A DNA stretch of 64,000 bases from Erinaceus europaeus (GCF_950295315.1 NC_080164.1:7758082-7822081); one strand, 5' to 3'; positions 23,175 through 34,994 are shown, counted from the stretch's first letter. The notes: generated from the letters alone by a model not told the origin. Program-made: numbers and translations.

Positions 23175-23711
23175 CTGCGCATCCTGTAGACCATGCATAC
23201 CATGTGTAAAGACCCAAGTTCAAGCCCCTGGTCATCTCCTGCAGGCTAGAGTTTCATGAACACTTAAGAAATGCTGTGAGTAAGGGGGTCAGGCGGTGGC
23301 GCAGTGGGTTAAGCGCACGTGACACAAAGCACAGGAACCGGCGTAAGGATCCCGGTTCGAGCCCCTGGCTCCCCACCTGCAGAGGAGTTGCTTTACAGAT
23401 GGTGAAGCAGGTCTGCGCGTTTCTGTCTTTCTCTCCCCCTCTCTGTCTTCTCCTCCTCTCTCCATTTCTCTCTGTCCTATCCAACAGCGAACAACATCAA
23501 CGATGGTAATATTGATGACTGCAACGAGGCTACAACAACAAGGGCAACAAACGGGGGAAAAATGGCCTCCAGGAGCAGTGGATTCATGGTGCAGGCACCA
23601 AGCCCAGCAATAACCCTGGAGGGGAAAAAGAAAAATAAATGCTGTGAATGTCTCTCTTTCTCTTTATCTATCAACTCCTCTCTATCTCTATTAAAAATAA
23701 AAATAAATATA
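23175..23711 (+). mobile_element. SINE-B interrupted by a SINE-A
   Basis: SINE-B head and body lie at 23175-23279 (cccaagttcaagcccctggtc, gagtttcatgaac). Its pyrimidine tract and (aaata)n end lie at 23637-23711. The middle is a later SINE-A insertion. Removing it and one duplication copy rejoins a continuous SINE-B. Confidence 0.8.
23269..23647 (+). mobile_element. SINE-A nested in SINE-B, with tail module
   Basis: Complete SINE-A (head ggcggtggcgcagtgggtta, B box ggttcgagcccc) extended by the tail module cctccaggagcagtggattc...ccagcaataaccctgg. The exact 11-bp duplication aaatgctgtga lies at 23269-23279 and 23637-23647. Confidence 0.92.
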
Positions 23712-25256
23712 GTCTTTCAAAGCTCTGATGACTAAACCAAACAGACAAAAAGAGTTTCTAAAAGGAAAACACTAAATATCCCTAAGTTGCTCCTTTATCC
23801 CTGCCCTTAGACATAGACTTCGTTCTCTCTAATCCTGGAGAATCTCTATCCCAGGATTCCCTGAAGCAGGACAACTTCCTGCCTAATGTGGTCCCAAAAG
23901 GGGGCAAGTTCTTGGACGTTTTCAAGACCATCCTGTTCCTGATAAGATATGGGTAAAGACACAGCCACTTGTCTTTGAGGAAGGAGATGATCAAACCACA
24001 ACTGTATTATTATTTCTAAGGGGAAAAAAAAACTCATGTTAGAATTATAACCCTCTGAGGAGGTAACCAGAATTTCTTAGTCAGGAAACTTTCTGAAATT
24101 GCCTTCACAACATAGAAACCAATCTAAAAACAACCTGTTTTCCATTGAAAGAGTTAGAAAAGTTGTCTATACACAGCTTAGTGATAATTTTCTATATAAT
24201 TTTATCCAGACCTACCAACAACTTACAGGTCAAATACTAAAAAAAGTCTGGTGAGCTCAAAAAACACAGGGAAAAAATTGTGAAATGGGAGGGAAAATTT
24301 GAGTTGGAATTAAAAAGTCAGTGAGGAACTCTCTCATTTATTCAACTGCTATAAACATAGTCCTTCCTCACCCAGTTTTGTTCATTAAACAATGAGAAAA
24401 ACCAACATAAACATCCAGCTTCTTTTTTATTTCTCACCTTCTAGGATTTTTATAAAGACTGTTTCTTTATGTAACCGAGAGGATTGCTTTCATTGTTATT
24501 CTGGCTGATTTTCTTAGTTCTTTTCAGAGGTTTCCTTCAGGAGGTTAACCATCATGCTAGATTTTCTTTCATTCCAATTGCCAGTTTTGCTCTCTAGACA
24601 GCTGAAGAGTCTGGGTGGGCCTAGCACTCAAAATTAAGTCTGTTTTCATGTTTGCATTACTGATCCATTTAGAGGGGGTCTTCATTAAATACTTGCTAAC
24701 TAAAATAATCAACCATATTACAAAACCAACATTGAGAAATGTTCCCTCTGAAAGTTCAGTCTATACCAAAAAATCCTCAAATCCTGTGGTTAAAAGTAAC
24801 TGGTACACGGTGAACTGTTTCCTGAGTTCATTCCAGGAAGCCCTACTTTGCTGATAAGGAGATGCCAGTTATCAGCCAGCTGTTCAGAGCATCTGTAAAA
24901 TATCATCTTCCAGACTTTCCTGGCATTTATGACATTTCTTCAGTCATATCTTCTCATCCAAACCACATCACTCCAGACCTCCAAAACCAGTGTCTCTTTC
25001 TGAAGAAACTGGTTAAACCTTTTAAGCTTCTTCCTTCTGTTTCTGGGAGTTCAGTGACCCCAGAAGTGGATCACAGGCAAGACCCACTTGAAATACAGAA
25101 GCTGTGAAATCCTACATAACACAGGAATGGAATCAGCAGTTGACTGCCCCAGAGGTCTTTAGTTATCAGCTAAAAGAGCAGTAAATCATAAAAGTTAAAT
25201 TCATGATGAGTAGAGCTTTTGATTTTTAGCATTAATTTCTAACTCCAACCATGTAT
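23712..25256. other. Single-copy DNA
   Basis: About 1.5 kb with no repeat I recognise. Two adjacent ORFs (24615-24854, 24862-25107) show no domain or exon signals. Confidence 0.45.
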
Positions 25257-25663
25257 GATGTGTGCCGGGTTAGCTTCGCTGTGGGAGACAGATGACCAGA
25301 GACTCATGGCTGAGCTGTATGCAGTATCTCTTTATTCATGTGGAATGCAGCACAATCTAAGCTATCTAAACTATCTCTAATCACAATCCTGTCCTTATAT
25401 ATATACTAGCCAAGTAGGGTGGAAACAGGATGTGATGTGGAGAGGGTGGAGTGAAAAGTGACTGGTGCAAATCAGGGTGTACTACAAGAGGGGGTGGAGC
25501 AAAAAGACATCATGAACCAGTGGGGATTAAACCAATGCCCTGCAGGCAGGGCAGTGCTTAGGTAACAGTGGTTATGTAAATAGAATACAGTGTTAAGGGG
25601 GGGGATTAAACCAATGAAACAGAAAGGGTATTAGAAGCAGAATTAGAAGCATACCAACAGTTG
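25257..25663 (-). mobile_element. Solo LTR of an endogenous retrovirus
   Basis: The element (25261-25659, about 400 bp) reads on the minus strand TGTTGGTATGC... to ...CGGCACA, the TG...CA form of an LTR, with an AATAAA signal (tctctttattc on the plus strand, about 25328-25338). A related copy lies at 34097-34491. Possible 4-bp duplication gatg/gttg (25257-25260, 25660-25663) with one mismatch. No internal viral sequence is attached. Confidence 0.8.
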
Positions 25664-25904
25664 TGGAACAGCTTTCATCTAGAATTTAGTGGCTGAACAG
25701 AAGAGGAACCCTTCCTATTAGTCTTAAATCAGGCGGATGCAGAAAGTTTTCATTATCTCTTATAGCTTCACCCCACTTTGAGAGTATAAGCATTTCTTTC
25801 TTCTCATCAGCAATCTGGTAGGACACACATATCATCATACCATGTACATAAACTCACATTCCTCATCCTCATCTGTGGGAGATGTATTTCATGACCAGTG
25901 GGTA

Positions 25905-26025
25905 GTGCTACATCTCTCTTTCTCTCTCTCAAGGAAATAAAAAATAAGAAAGGTCACCGGGAGTAATAGTGTTCTGCAGGCGCTGAGTCCCAGTGATAAA
26001 ATTGATGGCCAAAAGAATGTCTTAA
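25905..26025 (+). mobile_element. SINE-B 3' part with tail module
   Basis: Pyrimidine tract tctctctttctctctctc, A-rich joint, then tail module caccgggagtaatagtg...gcgctgagtcccagtgat. Head missing. Confidence 0.55.
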
Positions 26026-26399
26026 ACCGAAGAAGTAGTAAAGTCAGATGGTGGTCACTAGTAGAGGGAAGGATATAGAACTCTGGTGTCTGCACTAATT
26101 TGGGAGAATATGATACTTTGAGACAAAGATTCTCTTGAGTTTGGGTGGCAAGTTTAGTGTATTTGAGTCATTCAGTTCTACTAACAGTGAATGTGCTTCC
26201 CTGGGGAGGTTAGTTTCTGTGCTAACCCTAGAGACTGCTATTGTTTACTTCCTGAAGGGCACATCATTTTCCAAACATCCCCTGGGGCTGTGGCTCATCT
26301 CCATCTACTTCTGAGCAAGTTGGGCAGAAGTAAGCCCCCCTGCTCTGTTTGCTGATTGGGGTGTTTAAGTAATTATCTTAACAAACAAGGAGTGAAGGT
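26026..26399. other. Weakly L1-like, otherwise unassigned
   Basis: Phrases such as cttccctggggaggttag hint at the older L1 3' UTR seen downstream, but I cannot follow the alignment. Confidence 0.35.
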
Positions 26400-26735
26400 A
26401 TCTCAAGGGAGTGGCCCAATGACATTCACTAAGAATCTGGCATAAAGTGAGACAAAATGGTTAATAAACAGGAACCAAAAAGTAGGGACAGAGCCGCTGA
26501 GATTAGGGATCTTAGGGTAGAAGAAAACTAGGAAGTTTGTTATTAGGCATGTCTTTAGGGGTGTATGACCTGTGTAGTTTTTGCCTGAGTTTGACTACTA
26601 GGATGAAGTTGGATAAAAGTATTCGCTGAGAAAATGGTGTCAGAGTAGAGAAAATGGTGAGAATTTTGGGTTACAGCAGAGAGTGGCTCCTATTATTGAG
26701 AAAATTCTATTTACCTCCATCCACCCTACCCAGGG

Positions 26736-26789
<54 letters not shown>

Positions 26790-27010
26790 CAGAACCTGTG
26801 CAGACTCTGAGTTGCTCTTGGTCTGAGCTCACAGCTCATGGTCATAGCTGGAAGCATTGCAGGCTGCACTACTGAAGGACCAGTCTTTCTCAAGTGGTAA
26901 GGCAGGATACACCAGCCTCCCTTGGAGACTGGGGCAGTCCCTATTACCACTGCTTTGTGGTGAGGGCAAGACCCTCGGAAAGCCCACAAAAAGGAAAGAA
27001 AGAAAGAAAG
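26400..27010 (-). mobile_element. Older L1 3' UTR fragment with (TA)n
   Basis: Antisense and diverged: ggttaataaacaggaaccaa (shared with 12636-12660), gtctttaggggtgtatgacc, cagagagtggctcctat, gagctcacagctcatggtcat. A (TA)n at 26739-26786 lies inside it. Confidence 0.65.
26739..26786. repeat. (TA)24 microsatellite
   Basis: Perfect alternating AT run within the L1 relic. Confidence 0.95.
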
Positions 27011-27837
27011 TGAAAAAAAAAAGAATTTGGCTACTGTAATGGTACAGTCCATCATGTCCCAAAGCACTGTGAACTATAGTGTGTGGTCTTATTTCCTTGG
27101 GTCATTCTTGGCCTGGAATTGCAATAAGGTCTTTTGGGAGCATAGTATGATGTGAACAATTTGTGTCTCCCAAAGTATATAGTTTCTGTGTTCATGACCG
27201 CACGCTTTACCAGTTAGATATTATTAATAATAGTAAAAAGAGATCCCATGATAGTAAACTAAGAACAGGGTTTTTGCAAATGGCATACCATTGTTTACTT
27301 CTAGGAGACCATTTATTTCCTTCTGGGACCTTCAATAAGACTGTCTGTCCTTCACTAAGTAGCAGAATGTGAACTAGTCAATCAACCCTAGGCCACTGTC
27401 CATCCTGGTCCATAGATGAAGTGATTATCCTCAGTTTCAGTGAAGATACCATCACCTTAACCCATCTGCCCAACAGCGAGGCCACTGTGTCCAGGGATAA
27501 GGGTATCATCATACTGTCGCAACAGTCAAGAAGTCACAGGCTTTCCCTAAGTGACAGTGACCTCATGCAAGCTGAGGATGCTTGAAAGAATTAGAGACCG
27601 TCTTTATTGAACAGAATTCCTTCACTTGAGAAATTCCAATAGCTTATTTTGAATTAAAGAACAGAGAAAGCATTTAAAGAAATACTTCTAGTAAGCATGT
27701 GTTCATTTGAATGTACTTTGTTTCTTTGGATTGTCAAACCAGGGGATGCATTAGGTGTGCTCCAGCGGTTTCCAATCCTGTGAGTGTAGGAGCTTCTTTG
27801 GCATCAAAATATTTAAAATCCTGTGGCATCCACTGTG
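27011..27837. other. Single-copy DNA
   Basis: Nothing recognised. The ORF 27163-27372 has no domain. Confidence 0.45.
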
Positions 27838-27839
27838 CC

Positions 27840-27888
<49 letters not shown>

Positions 27889-27945
27889 TTTCCTTCCTTC
27901 CTTCCTTCCTTCCTTCCTTTCTTTCTTTTTCTCTCTCTCTTTTTT
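27838..27945. repeat. (CTTT)n/(CCTT)n pyrimidine microsatellite
   Basis: About 108 bases of CTTT then CCTT units ending in CT/T runs. It produces several spurious Ser/Phe-rich or Lys/Arg/Glu-rich ORFs on both strands. Confidence 0.95.
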
Positions 27946-28576
27946 TGTGCTCTGAAATTGCTTTTTTTTTTCCTGTATCCATTGCTTTTTTTTTCCAGTA
28001 TCCATTCTATTTCATATGCTCCTATACATGTGCAAAACAGAATCTGGTAAGTCTGCAAGAACTTGGTTAATTTGAGAAGGCACAGCTTATTGGTGTTAAT
28101 TCTCCAGGTCTCAGTAGTCACCAGGGATCATGAAGACCTGACATAAGCGCTGGTCTGTGTCCAGGCATGCCAAAGTGCCTCATGACCTTCAGTGAGGATT
28201 GCAAAAAGAAAGACTAACATCAACACGATGAGTGACTATTGGATGGAACAGTTACTTCTGCAGGTGCTGAGAGCTGGGATAGACGGCATAGAATTTCTAG
28301 TGAAGGATTATAAGCTTTACTTGGTTCTTTCCTTTGTTTTCTTTGAGCTGCCACTGACTCAGTGTCACATAGGGAATATCTTTTTTTTGCTCACTGATTC
28401 TTTAGTTCTCCAGATGGTGCATTGTAGACTGGGCATGAAATAGAACACAAATTAAATATTTACTGATTTTCAAACCTCATTGAAAATGTTAAGTGTTTCG
28501 CAAACATCAATTACAGGGACATGAAACTTATACTCATGTATCAACAGCTGTACTGTACTCTGTTAATCCCATCCCC
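27946..28576. other. Single-copy DNA
   Basis: A short near-duplication (gtatccattgctttttttttcc then gtatccattc) lies at 27975-28010. Nothing else is seen. Confidence 0.4.

Positions 28577-28630
<54 letters not shown>
28577..28630. repeat. (AAT)18 microsatellite
   Basis: Perfect trinucleotide run of 54 bases. Confidence 0.95.
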
Positions 28631-28631
<1 letters not shown>

Positions 28632-29523
28632 CAATGTCATGAATGCTCTGGTCATCTTTCTGGAAAACAGTTGTGTGTGCATTACCTAACCACAATTCCA
28701 AAATATCATGAATCTTTTTAAGTCATCTTTGGGTGACAGGGTGATTGACCAAGGAGTCCTCCCCAATATGGACTCTGTGGCTTTTAATAGTTTCAGTTCC
28801 ATGGCCATGGAACTGTGGCGATTTCACTTTTATTGCAAGTACCTCCTTTGCGGAGATATAAGGGGAACTGGTTCCAGGGAGGCATCTGGAAAGCATGTAG
28901 CATGACCTCCAGCTGTGTTGGGTTTCAGTTTGTTCCAACTAGTGACCTGTAGTGCTCTTTCTCTTCCCAGACCCAGACATGCTCTGTCTCTCTGGCTGCC
29001 CTGTACCTTCCCTGGCCTTATACGGATGATTGTGCCAAAGGCAAGCTGACTCCACCCAGGAAAGAAGCCTTACAGCTTTGTGTCCTATTAGGATGGTCCC
29101 CTTAGCCTATTCTAAGAGCTCACTCCTTGCTCCTTGAATTGATTTCTTTGCCAAACTTTCTTAACTTTAAAAATACAAAGCATAATTTTTATAGACACCA
29201 ACCACACAATGTTGAATGAGATGTCCTTACTCACTTTACATCTTACCTTCTCAGTTAATAGTATCCCTTAAACGTAAAAGTTGAGAGCCATTTCTCACAA
29301 TCACCTTCAGCTACTTTCCCATTATTATGTAGCTATAATGTCTAGTGGAATAGCCATGAGTCCCATTCATTAGTTAAATTAATTAGAAGGACGAATAAAA
29401 TGTTGCAGCTGTGCTACCCAAACTTCACGTGTCCAGTAGTCACACTGAACTTGAGGATATCAGATTGGAGCTCTTCTTCTCCAAACTTTATAAATTTTAT
29501 AATGTTCCCAACATCACATAAAG
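28631..29523. other. Single-copy DNA, possible ancient DNA-transposon relic
   Basis: 29340-29500 (attagttaaattaattag...cagtagtcacactgaac) faintly resembles a mammal-wide hAT-type relic, but too weakly to call. The rest is unassigned. Confidence 0.3.
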
Positions 29524-29850
29524 TTCTAGACACAGGGAATAGGGTGGTAGCGCAGCAGGTTAAGCACACGTGACTCGAAGTGCAAGGACCCGTGTAAGGA
29601 TCCCAGTTTGAACCTCAGGGGAGTCACTTCACAGGTAGTGCAGCAAGTCCACCTACAGGGGAGTCACTTCACAGGTGATGCAGCAAGTCTTCAGGTGTCT
29701 ATCTTTCTCTCCCCCCCTCTGTCTTTCCCTCCTTTCTCGATTTCTCTCTGTCTTATCCAACAATATCAATAACAACAACAACTACAACAATAAAACAACA
29801 AGAGCAACAAAAGGGAGTAAATAAATAAATATGAGAAAATTTCTAGACAC
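29524..29850 (+). mobile_element. SINE-A with internal 40-bp tandem duplication
   Basis: Head ggtggtagcgcagcaggtta, B-box-like cagtttgaacc, then a segment of about 40 bp present twice (29616-29655 and 29656-29695), pyrimidine tract, caacaataaaacaacaagagc and A-rich tail. The exact 10-bp duplication ttctagacac is at 29524-29533 and 29841-29850. Confidence 0.9.
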
Positions 29851-31269
29851 CAGTGAACTATACATATATTATTAAAATGCATAGTAGTATGTAGCAGAAT
29901 CTGATCAAGTTGTAAAAATATAAACATGACCAGTGCAAATTTCTGATTCAGAGGAGTTCATGAGCTATGGAGGCACCAGACATGGAATAATAACCTCACA
30001 ATCTTTTGAATTTCTAAACCTCTGAGGTGGAAAGAGGAAGGAAATATCTCAAATATAGACAGTCTATCACGTAAAAAATACAGTGATCTACAAGAAATTT
30101 CCCTCTCTTTCTCTTTCTCTCTCTCTCACACACAGAGAGTGGATCAAATTATGGTTTTAACTATAAAAAAGTTATTTAAATCATGATGCTGTTATTCATA
30201 TAGCCTAGAAATGTTTTGTATGGGGATTAAAACAGAAGCGCATGTAATTTATGTTCTGAGACTTGATTTGCTTATAGTTGTTCAAAATAGACTGGAGGAG
30301 AAAAAAGGATACAAGAATATAAAAAAAAAATGTGTATTCAAACAAGGGGGATATTTCATGATCTAAATATGTAGAGAAAATGTGTCTGGTGAGGGAAATT
30401 TTTAGGGGAGTGTCTGGTAAATTTAGATGAGAAGGTAAGCAAGTACAAGAGTTGACTGGCCCTTTCATGCTATGCTTATTTGGTCATTGATTAGAAAGGA
30501 TAAATCTTCAACATATTGACTTCCAACTGATTTTGATTTTTCTCAAATTTGATTGCTTGAAATCAAGTGCCATTTTACCCATTTCTGTAAAAAATCATAT
30601 TTTAGAGTCTTGTTATAGAATTTAGAATCCTGAACCCCCCTCTTCCTTTGTGTAGCTTTGCTTCTTCCATCAGGCTCCAGCCCCTGGATCAATGCCCCTT
30701 TTCATTGTTGGATCACTGCTGGAATGTATATGACTTCTTTATTTTAGCTTATCATCTGGAAGCTCACAGATGTACCTTAAGTTGACAATAAATATGATGA
30801 AACAGGGTAACATCCAGTAAAGAAAGATACACAGTAGAAGGGTCACAATAGAAGGGCCGAGGAAAGCAGTTTCCCACTTAGCTCCCAGGTAGGTGGATTG
30901 CTTTGTGGATGGTACACTGCAGGAGTTACTCCAGCAACTTCTCTTCTCAAAGTCTGGGCACTTCCATTCAAATGACAGTTCTCCCCGTGGTTAAGATTCA
31001 TTTGTGTGTTTCTGTTCCAAATGTGTTAAGATGACCCTTAAGATGATCACTGTGAAGTGCTGGCTACATTCCAGAAAAGTTTCATTAATATCGAGGCTTG
31101 AGTGCTATGAACTTTCTGTATTCCACTAGATGAACCACACCAACCTGTGGTAAAAAGACTCTTTTTCAAATAATTCTCACTCCTCCAACAGCATTCATTA
31201 TGGATTTCAAAGCCCTTTTACCCATCTTATTCACTGTGGTCTCAAAATATGCACGCTGAGTAAACAAGA
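29851..31269. other. Single-copy DNA
   Basis: A short TC/CA tract lies near 30104-30137. No repeat family or gene is recognised. Confidence 0.45.
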
Positions 31270-31395
31270 TCCATCCGGTTATCCCAGTTTACAGATGGAT
31301 AGATTATGGTTCAGAAATCACTTCCCCATGTCACATCTACTGGGGGAGCTAGATCCAGGTCTTGAGTTTCAAAATCTAGGTTTGAAACAGAATAC
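31270..31395 (-). mobile_element. MIR relic, antisense
   Basis: cccagtttacagatggatagattatggttcagaaatca, then gggggagctagatccaggtctt, follows the inverted MIR order. Confidence 0.65.
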
Positions 31396-32791
31396 ACATT
31401 ATGTAACTATAGCAAATTCCCCTCACATCAAATTTCCCTAGCACACTCAGACAAAACAAAAAAAAAAGAGAGAGCTATTTCTTTGGGTCACTCCTATTTT
31501 TTTAATTTTTAATTTTTTTTTTGAGATAAAAATTTAATCAGGGGCCAAAAATACCAGGAGATCCTTGATTGCAGGTGCATCTACATATTTTCTGTTTTAG
31601 TTTATTGTAAATGTTTGTGGCCCATGTTGAGCTGGTGCTACAAATGCTAAGAAGTCTGGCCTCCTCAGTGAGTTGCAACTACATAACTGCAAATAAATTC
31701 CAGCACATGTTGTCTTAATTAATGAGAAATAATGAGATAAAAGTTATAATCACAATACTTAACCAACCATACAGTTAGGTGCACCATTTGTTTTCAATTA
31801 CAGTTAAAAATGTAGTCAGCCGAATGCAGTTTAAGTGGTAATTGCATTCTTTACAAGTTGCTAATAATCCCTGGAATGACCACTCCAATAAAAACAAAAC
31901 AACAACAACAACAAAATGCCTCTAATGGGTACAAGTCCTGCTTCCTCACAAGTCAAGGCTGGTGAAGTCATTAGGAATGCAAGCAGTCCCATACTTAGTT
32001 TATCTGGAGATTTGGACTTCTGTCCAAAGCCCACACAAGAACCGCTCACTGTGTACTCGACGTGGGAAGCAGCATGGTCATTTAATTGTGGTTTTATGCT
32101 CTTTCCTAGGAATGCTTCTCAGGGATAATTCTGCTATTGGAGCATAGCAATTTGTCATTCCCTATCAGATGAGGTCTTTGACAGACTCTACTGTAGAATG
32201 CAAAGGGCTTCAATCAGTCATCCTGGCAATGAGAAAGAATTCTACTTTTGTTTTGAGATAGTCACTAACCTCCACCCAACTGTCCAGGACATCAAGTTGT
32301 GTCTAATGTGTGGGTGATTGTAGGACTGAACTTGCCACAACATTCCAATGCATAAAAATATGTTTGCGAGCACACACAGCTTGCTAAACCACTTTTAATG
32401 TTCTGAGTCGGGGAATAAACTTGGACCTGATATAATGTGTCCCTTTTCTCTTTTCTTTTCTCAGTTCTCTTATTTATTGTGGCTCTCCCTTAAGTTCTCC
32501 TCACACTCAGTTTCTCTCTTGTGCCTGTTCTCCTTTATCCTTGTAGATTTTCAGGACAAATACAGATAGGCTTAGCCTTACTTTGAGTATCTCTGGGGAG
32601 GCCCTGAACAATGCCATTTTCACAACCGCTATCTAACCCTTTATCACTTTAACAACATAGCACTCTACCTCTGAGGCTATAGAACTACTATATCTCAAGC
32701 ACTTGGGATACTGTTATTTCCAACATCTTCTTGAAGTTGAGAGGAAGGTGATAGGAGGTCTGCCTAGAATGTGTAACCCAGGTTAAGAAGG
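31396..32791. other. Single-copy DNA
   Basis: A T/A-rich run lies at 31495-31525. No repeat family or gene is recognised; ORFs near 31860-32150 lack domains. Confidence 0.45.
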
Positions 32792-33437
32792 ACCAACAGC
32801 CAAACAAATTGTTGAACAATCATGAACCTAAAGGCTGGAATAGTTCAGATGAAGTGTTGGGGGGGTCCTCCATTTTTTAGATAGCTAGTAGACATATTTT
32901 AGTTATATTCCAAAGGGCCTGTGGCTATACTAGTTTTTTGTTTGTTTGTTTGTTTGTTTGTTTTCCCTGAGCCTGAAATCTGATAGGCAGGTAGATCCAA
33001 GTTATTGTCTGGGGAGATTATGTCACAGCTGGAAAAGGGACAGAAAGCTGGATTAGGGAAGAGAGTAGCTCCCTAATATGGGAAAGGGGTATAAATATTA
33101 TTGACTGTAAACCCCATTGATTTGATTTGGTCTGGAGCTCATATTCAGCTTACGAAAAGAGAGAGGCAGGTTGGGAGTATGGCCCAGTCGATGCCAATGT
33201 TTAGTGGGAAACAATTACAGAAGCAAGACCTTCCACTTTCTGCATCCCACAATGGCCTTGGGTCCATACTCCCAGAGGGCTAAAAAATAGGAAAGCTATC
33301 AGGGGAGGGGAGGGGATATAGAGATCTGGTGGTGGGAATTGTGTGGAGTTGTACCCCTCTTATCCTATGGTTTTGTCAATGTTTCCTTTTTATAAATAAA
33401 AACATTTTTTTAAAAAAAGAAAATAAAAACCAACAGC
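32792..33437 (+). mobile_element. L1 3' end with inverted 5' part (twin-priming structure)
   Basis: The left part (about 32801-33155) is antisense L1 3' UTR. The right part (about 33156-33428) is the sense terminal 3' UTR ending in tttttataaataaaaac and an A-rich tail. About 100-150 bases of consensus between the two parts are missing at the junction. Exact 9-bp flanks accaacagc lie at 32792-32800 and 33429-33437. A (GTTT)n of six units lies at 32938-32962. Confidence 0.88.
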
Positions 33438-33999
33438 ACCTCCCAGTTTTGGGCAGAGTTCAACCCTAGAAGGAAATTTGAGACTAGAAGTCTTTCCTAA
33501 GGGGAAAGGTACAAAGTTACACAATAAACGCATATTAAACAAACAAATGGGAGTGGAAGTAGTCAAGAGGAACAGATGGCAGAGAGATGACTGTACTTAC
33601 AACAAATGAGGTGCTCTCTCTGGTAGCCATAGCAATGCTAGGGTGGTGATTAGGTTTGTATATAAATCCAAAAGCGAGTCAGCCTCTTTTCATTCCTAAT
33701 AGTCAACTTCTCCAAAAGAACCCTTCCTCCTTCATTTCATCAGGCTCATACCCAGGAAGCTGGTAGTAGAAGGGATGCAAGTTCTATCATTTTAGCTTTT
33801 AAATTGATTGTCTTATAGTGATGTCTCATATCTGACAACTGTGATGGCGTGAAATGAAAAGTCAGGTTAAGAAAGCTTTCTCATGACTGAAATCATATAA
33901 TGATCCAATCTATAATAGAAAGTGATCTACAAGTAGAGTTTCTTAGGTGGATGCATTTTTATTAGACATCTTCCAGAAAATAGCCTTATCTAGAGGGCA
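33438..33999. other. Single-copy DNA
   Basis: Nothing recognised. Confidence 0.45.
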
Positions 34000-34610
34000 G
34001 GTGGTGGTCCAGCTAACTAAGCTCTAAGTGCACACATTATATTGCATGAGGATCCAGGTTCATGACCAAGAGAGGTATGTTTCATGAGTGGGGAAATGCT
34101 GGACTGGCTTCACGGGTGGGAGACGGACAACCAGGGACTCGTGGCTGAGCTGTACACAGTATCTCTTTATTCATGTGGAATGCAGCGAAATCTAAGCTAT
34201 GCTATCTCTAAAACAATCCTGTCTATATATATATATACTCGCCAAGTAGGGTGGAAACAGGATGTGACATAGAGAGGGTGGAGCGAAAAGAGTTGGTGAA
34301 AATCAGGGTGTGACAAGGAGAGGGGGCAGATCAAAAAGATATCATGAACCAGCAGGATAAAACCAATGCCCTGCAGGCAGGGCCGTGCTTAGTTAACAGG
34401 GGTTATGTAAACACAATACAGTGTTAAGCAGGGGGGATTAAACCTATGAAACAGAAGGGGTTTTAGAAGCAGAATTAGAAGCATACCAACAGTGAAACAG
34501 TACTGTGGGTGTCTCCCTGTCTCTCTCCCTCTCTAACTCTCCTCCACCCCTCTCAATTTCTCTCTGTCTCTGTCCAATAACAAATTAATAAAACAATATA
34601 TTTAAAGAAA
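34000..34610 (+). mobile_element. SINE-B interrupted by a solo LTR
   Basis: Left part 34000-34096 (ggtggtggtccagctaac, ggatccaggttcatgacc, tttcatgagtgggga). Right part 34492-34610 (acagtactgtgggtgtctcc, pyrimidine tract, aataaaacaat). Excising the LTR and one flank restores the normal SINE-B order. Confidence 0.8.
34091..34497 (-). mobile_element. Solo LTR, same family as 25261-25659
   Basis: The LTR (34097-34491, about 395 bp) shares its whole length with the 25.3-kb copy: cagtatctctttattcatgtgg, gccaagtagggtggaaacagg, ccctgcaggcagggc, gaagcataccaaca. Flanks gggaaa (34091-34096) and gtgaaa (34492-34497) look like a 6-bp duplication with one mismatch. Confidence 0.85.
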
Positions 34611-34994
34611 ATAGTCTTATCTGGAAGGGAACATTAGAGTAGATACCTTCAATGTTCCTACCTAGTTTCTGTTTCTAAGATCCCATGGTATTTTTGTCTG
34701 TCCACTATTCACTGATGCCTTGTGCCTAATATATTGGCACTTGTTTGGGATTTAACAACTTGGAAGAGTTGATGTTGCCCCATAGGAAACCATTGCAATG
34801 GTTGCAAAGTGGAAGTTACAATGCAAGTTATATGTAAGTGACAAAGAGACAGCACAGAACTGATTGCTATCTGTGTCAATACTCATACTCTTCTAACTGC
34901 ACATCCTGTCACTACTACTGGTGCCAAGTATGACAGCCCATATGAGATCTACCAATAGTTTTTTGCCCACTAGAATTTTATTTACTTCTTTGCT
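34611..34994. other. Single-copy DNA
   Basis: Nothing recognised. Confidence 0.45.

Noticed and set aside
24615..25107. Two successive ORFs that might be a frameshifted gene
   Set aside because: They show no homology I recognise and no shared composition with coding DNA.
27711..28121. Overlapping ORFs on both strands rich in Ser/Phe or Lys/Arg/Glu
   Set aside because: All come from the CTTT/CCTT microsatellite.
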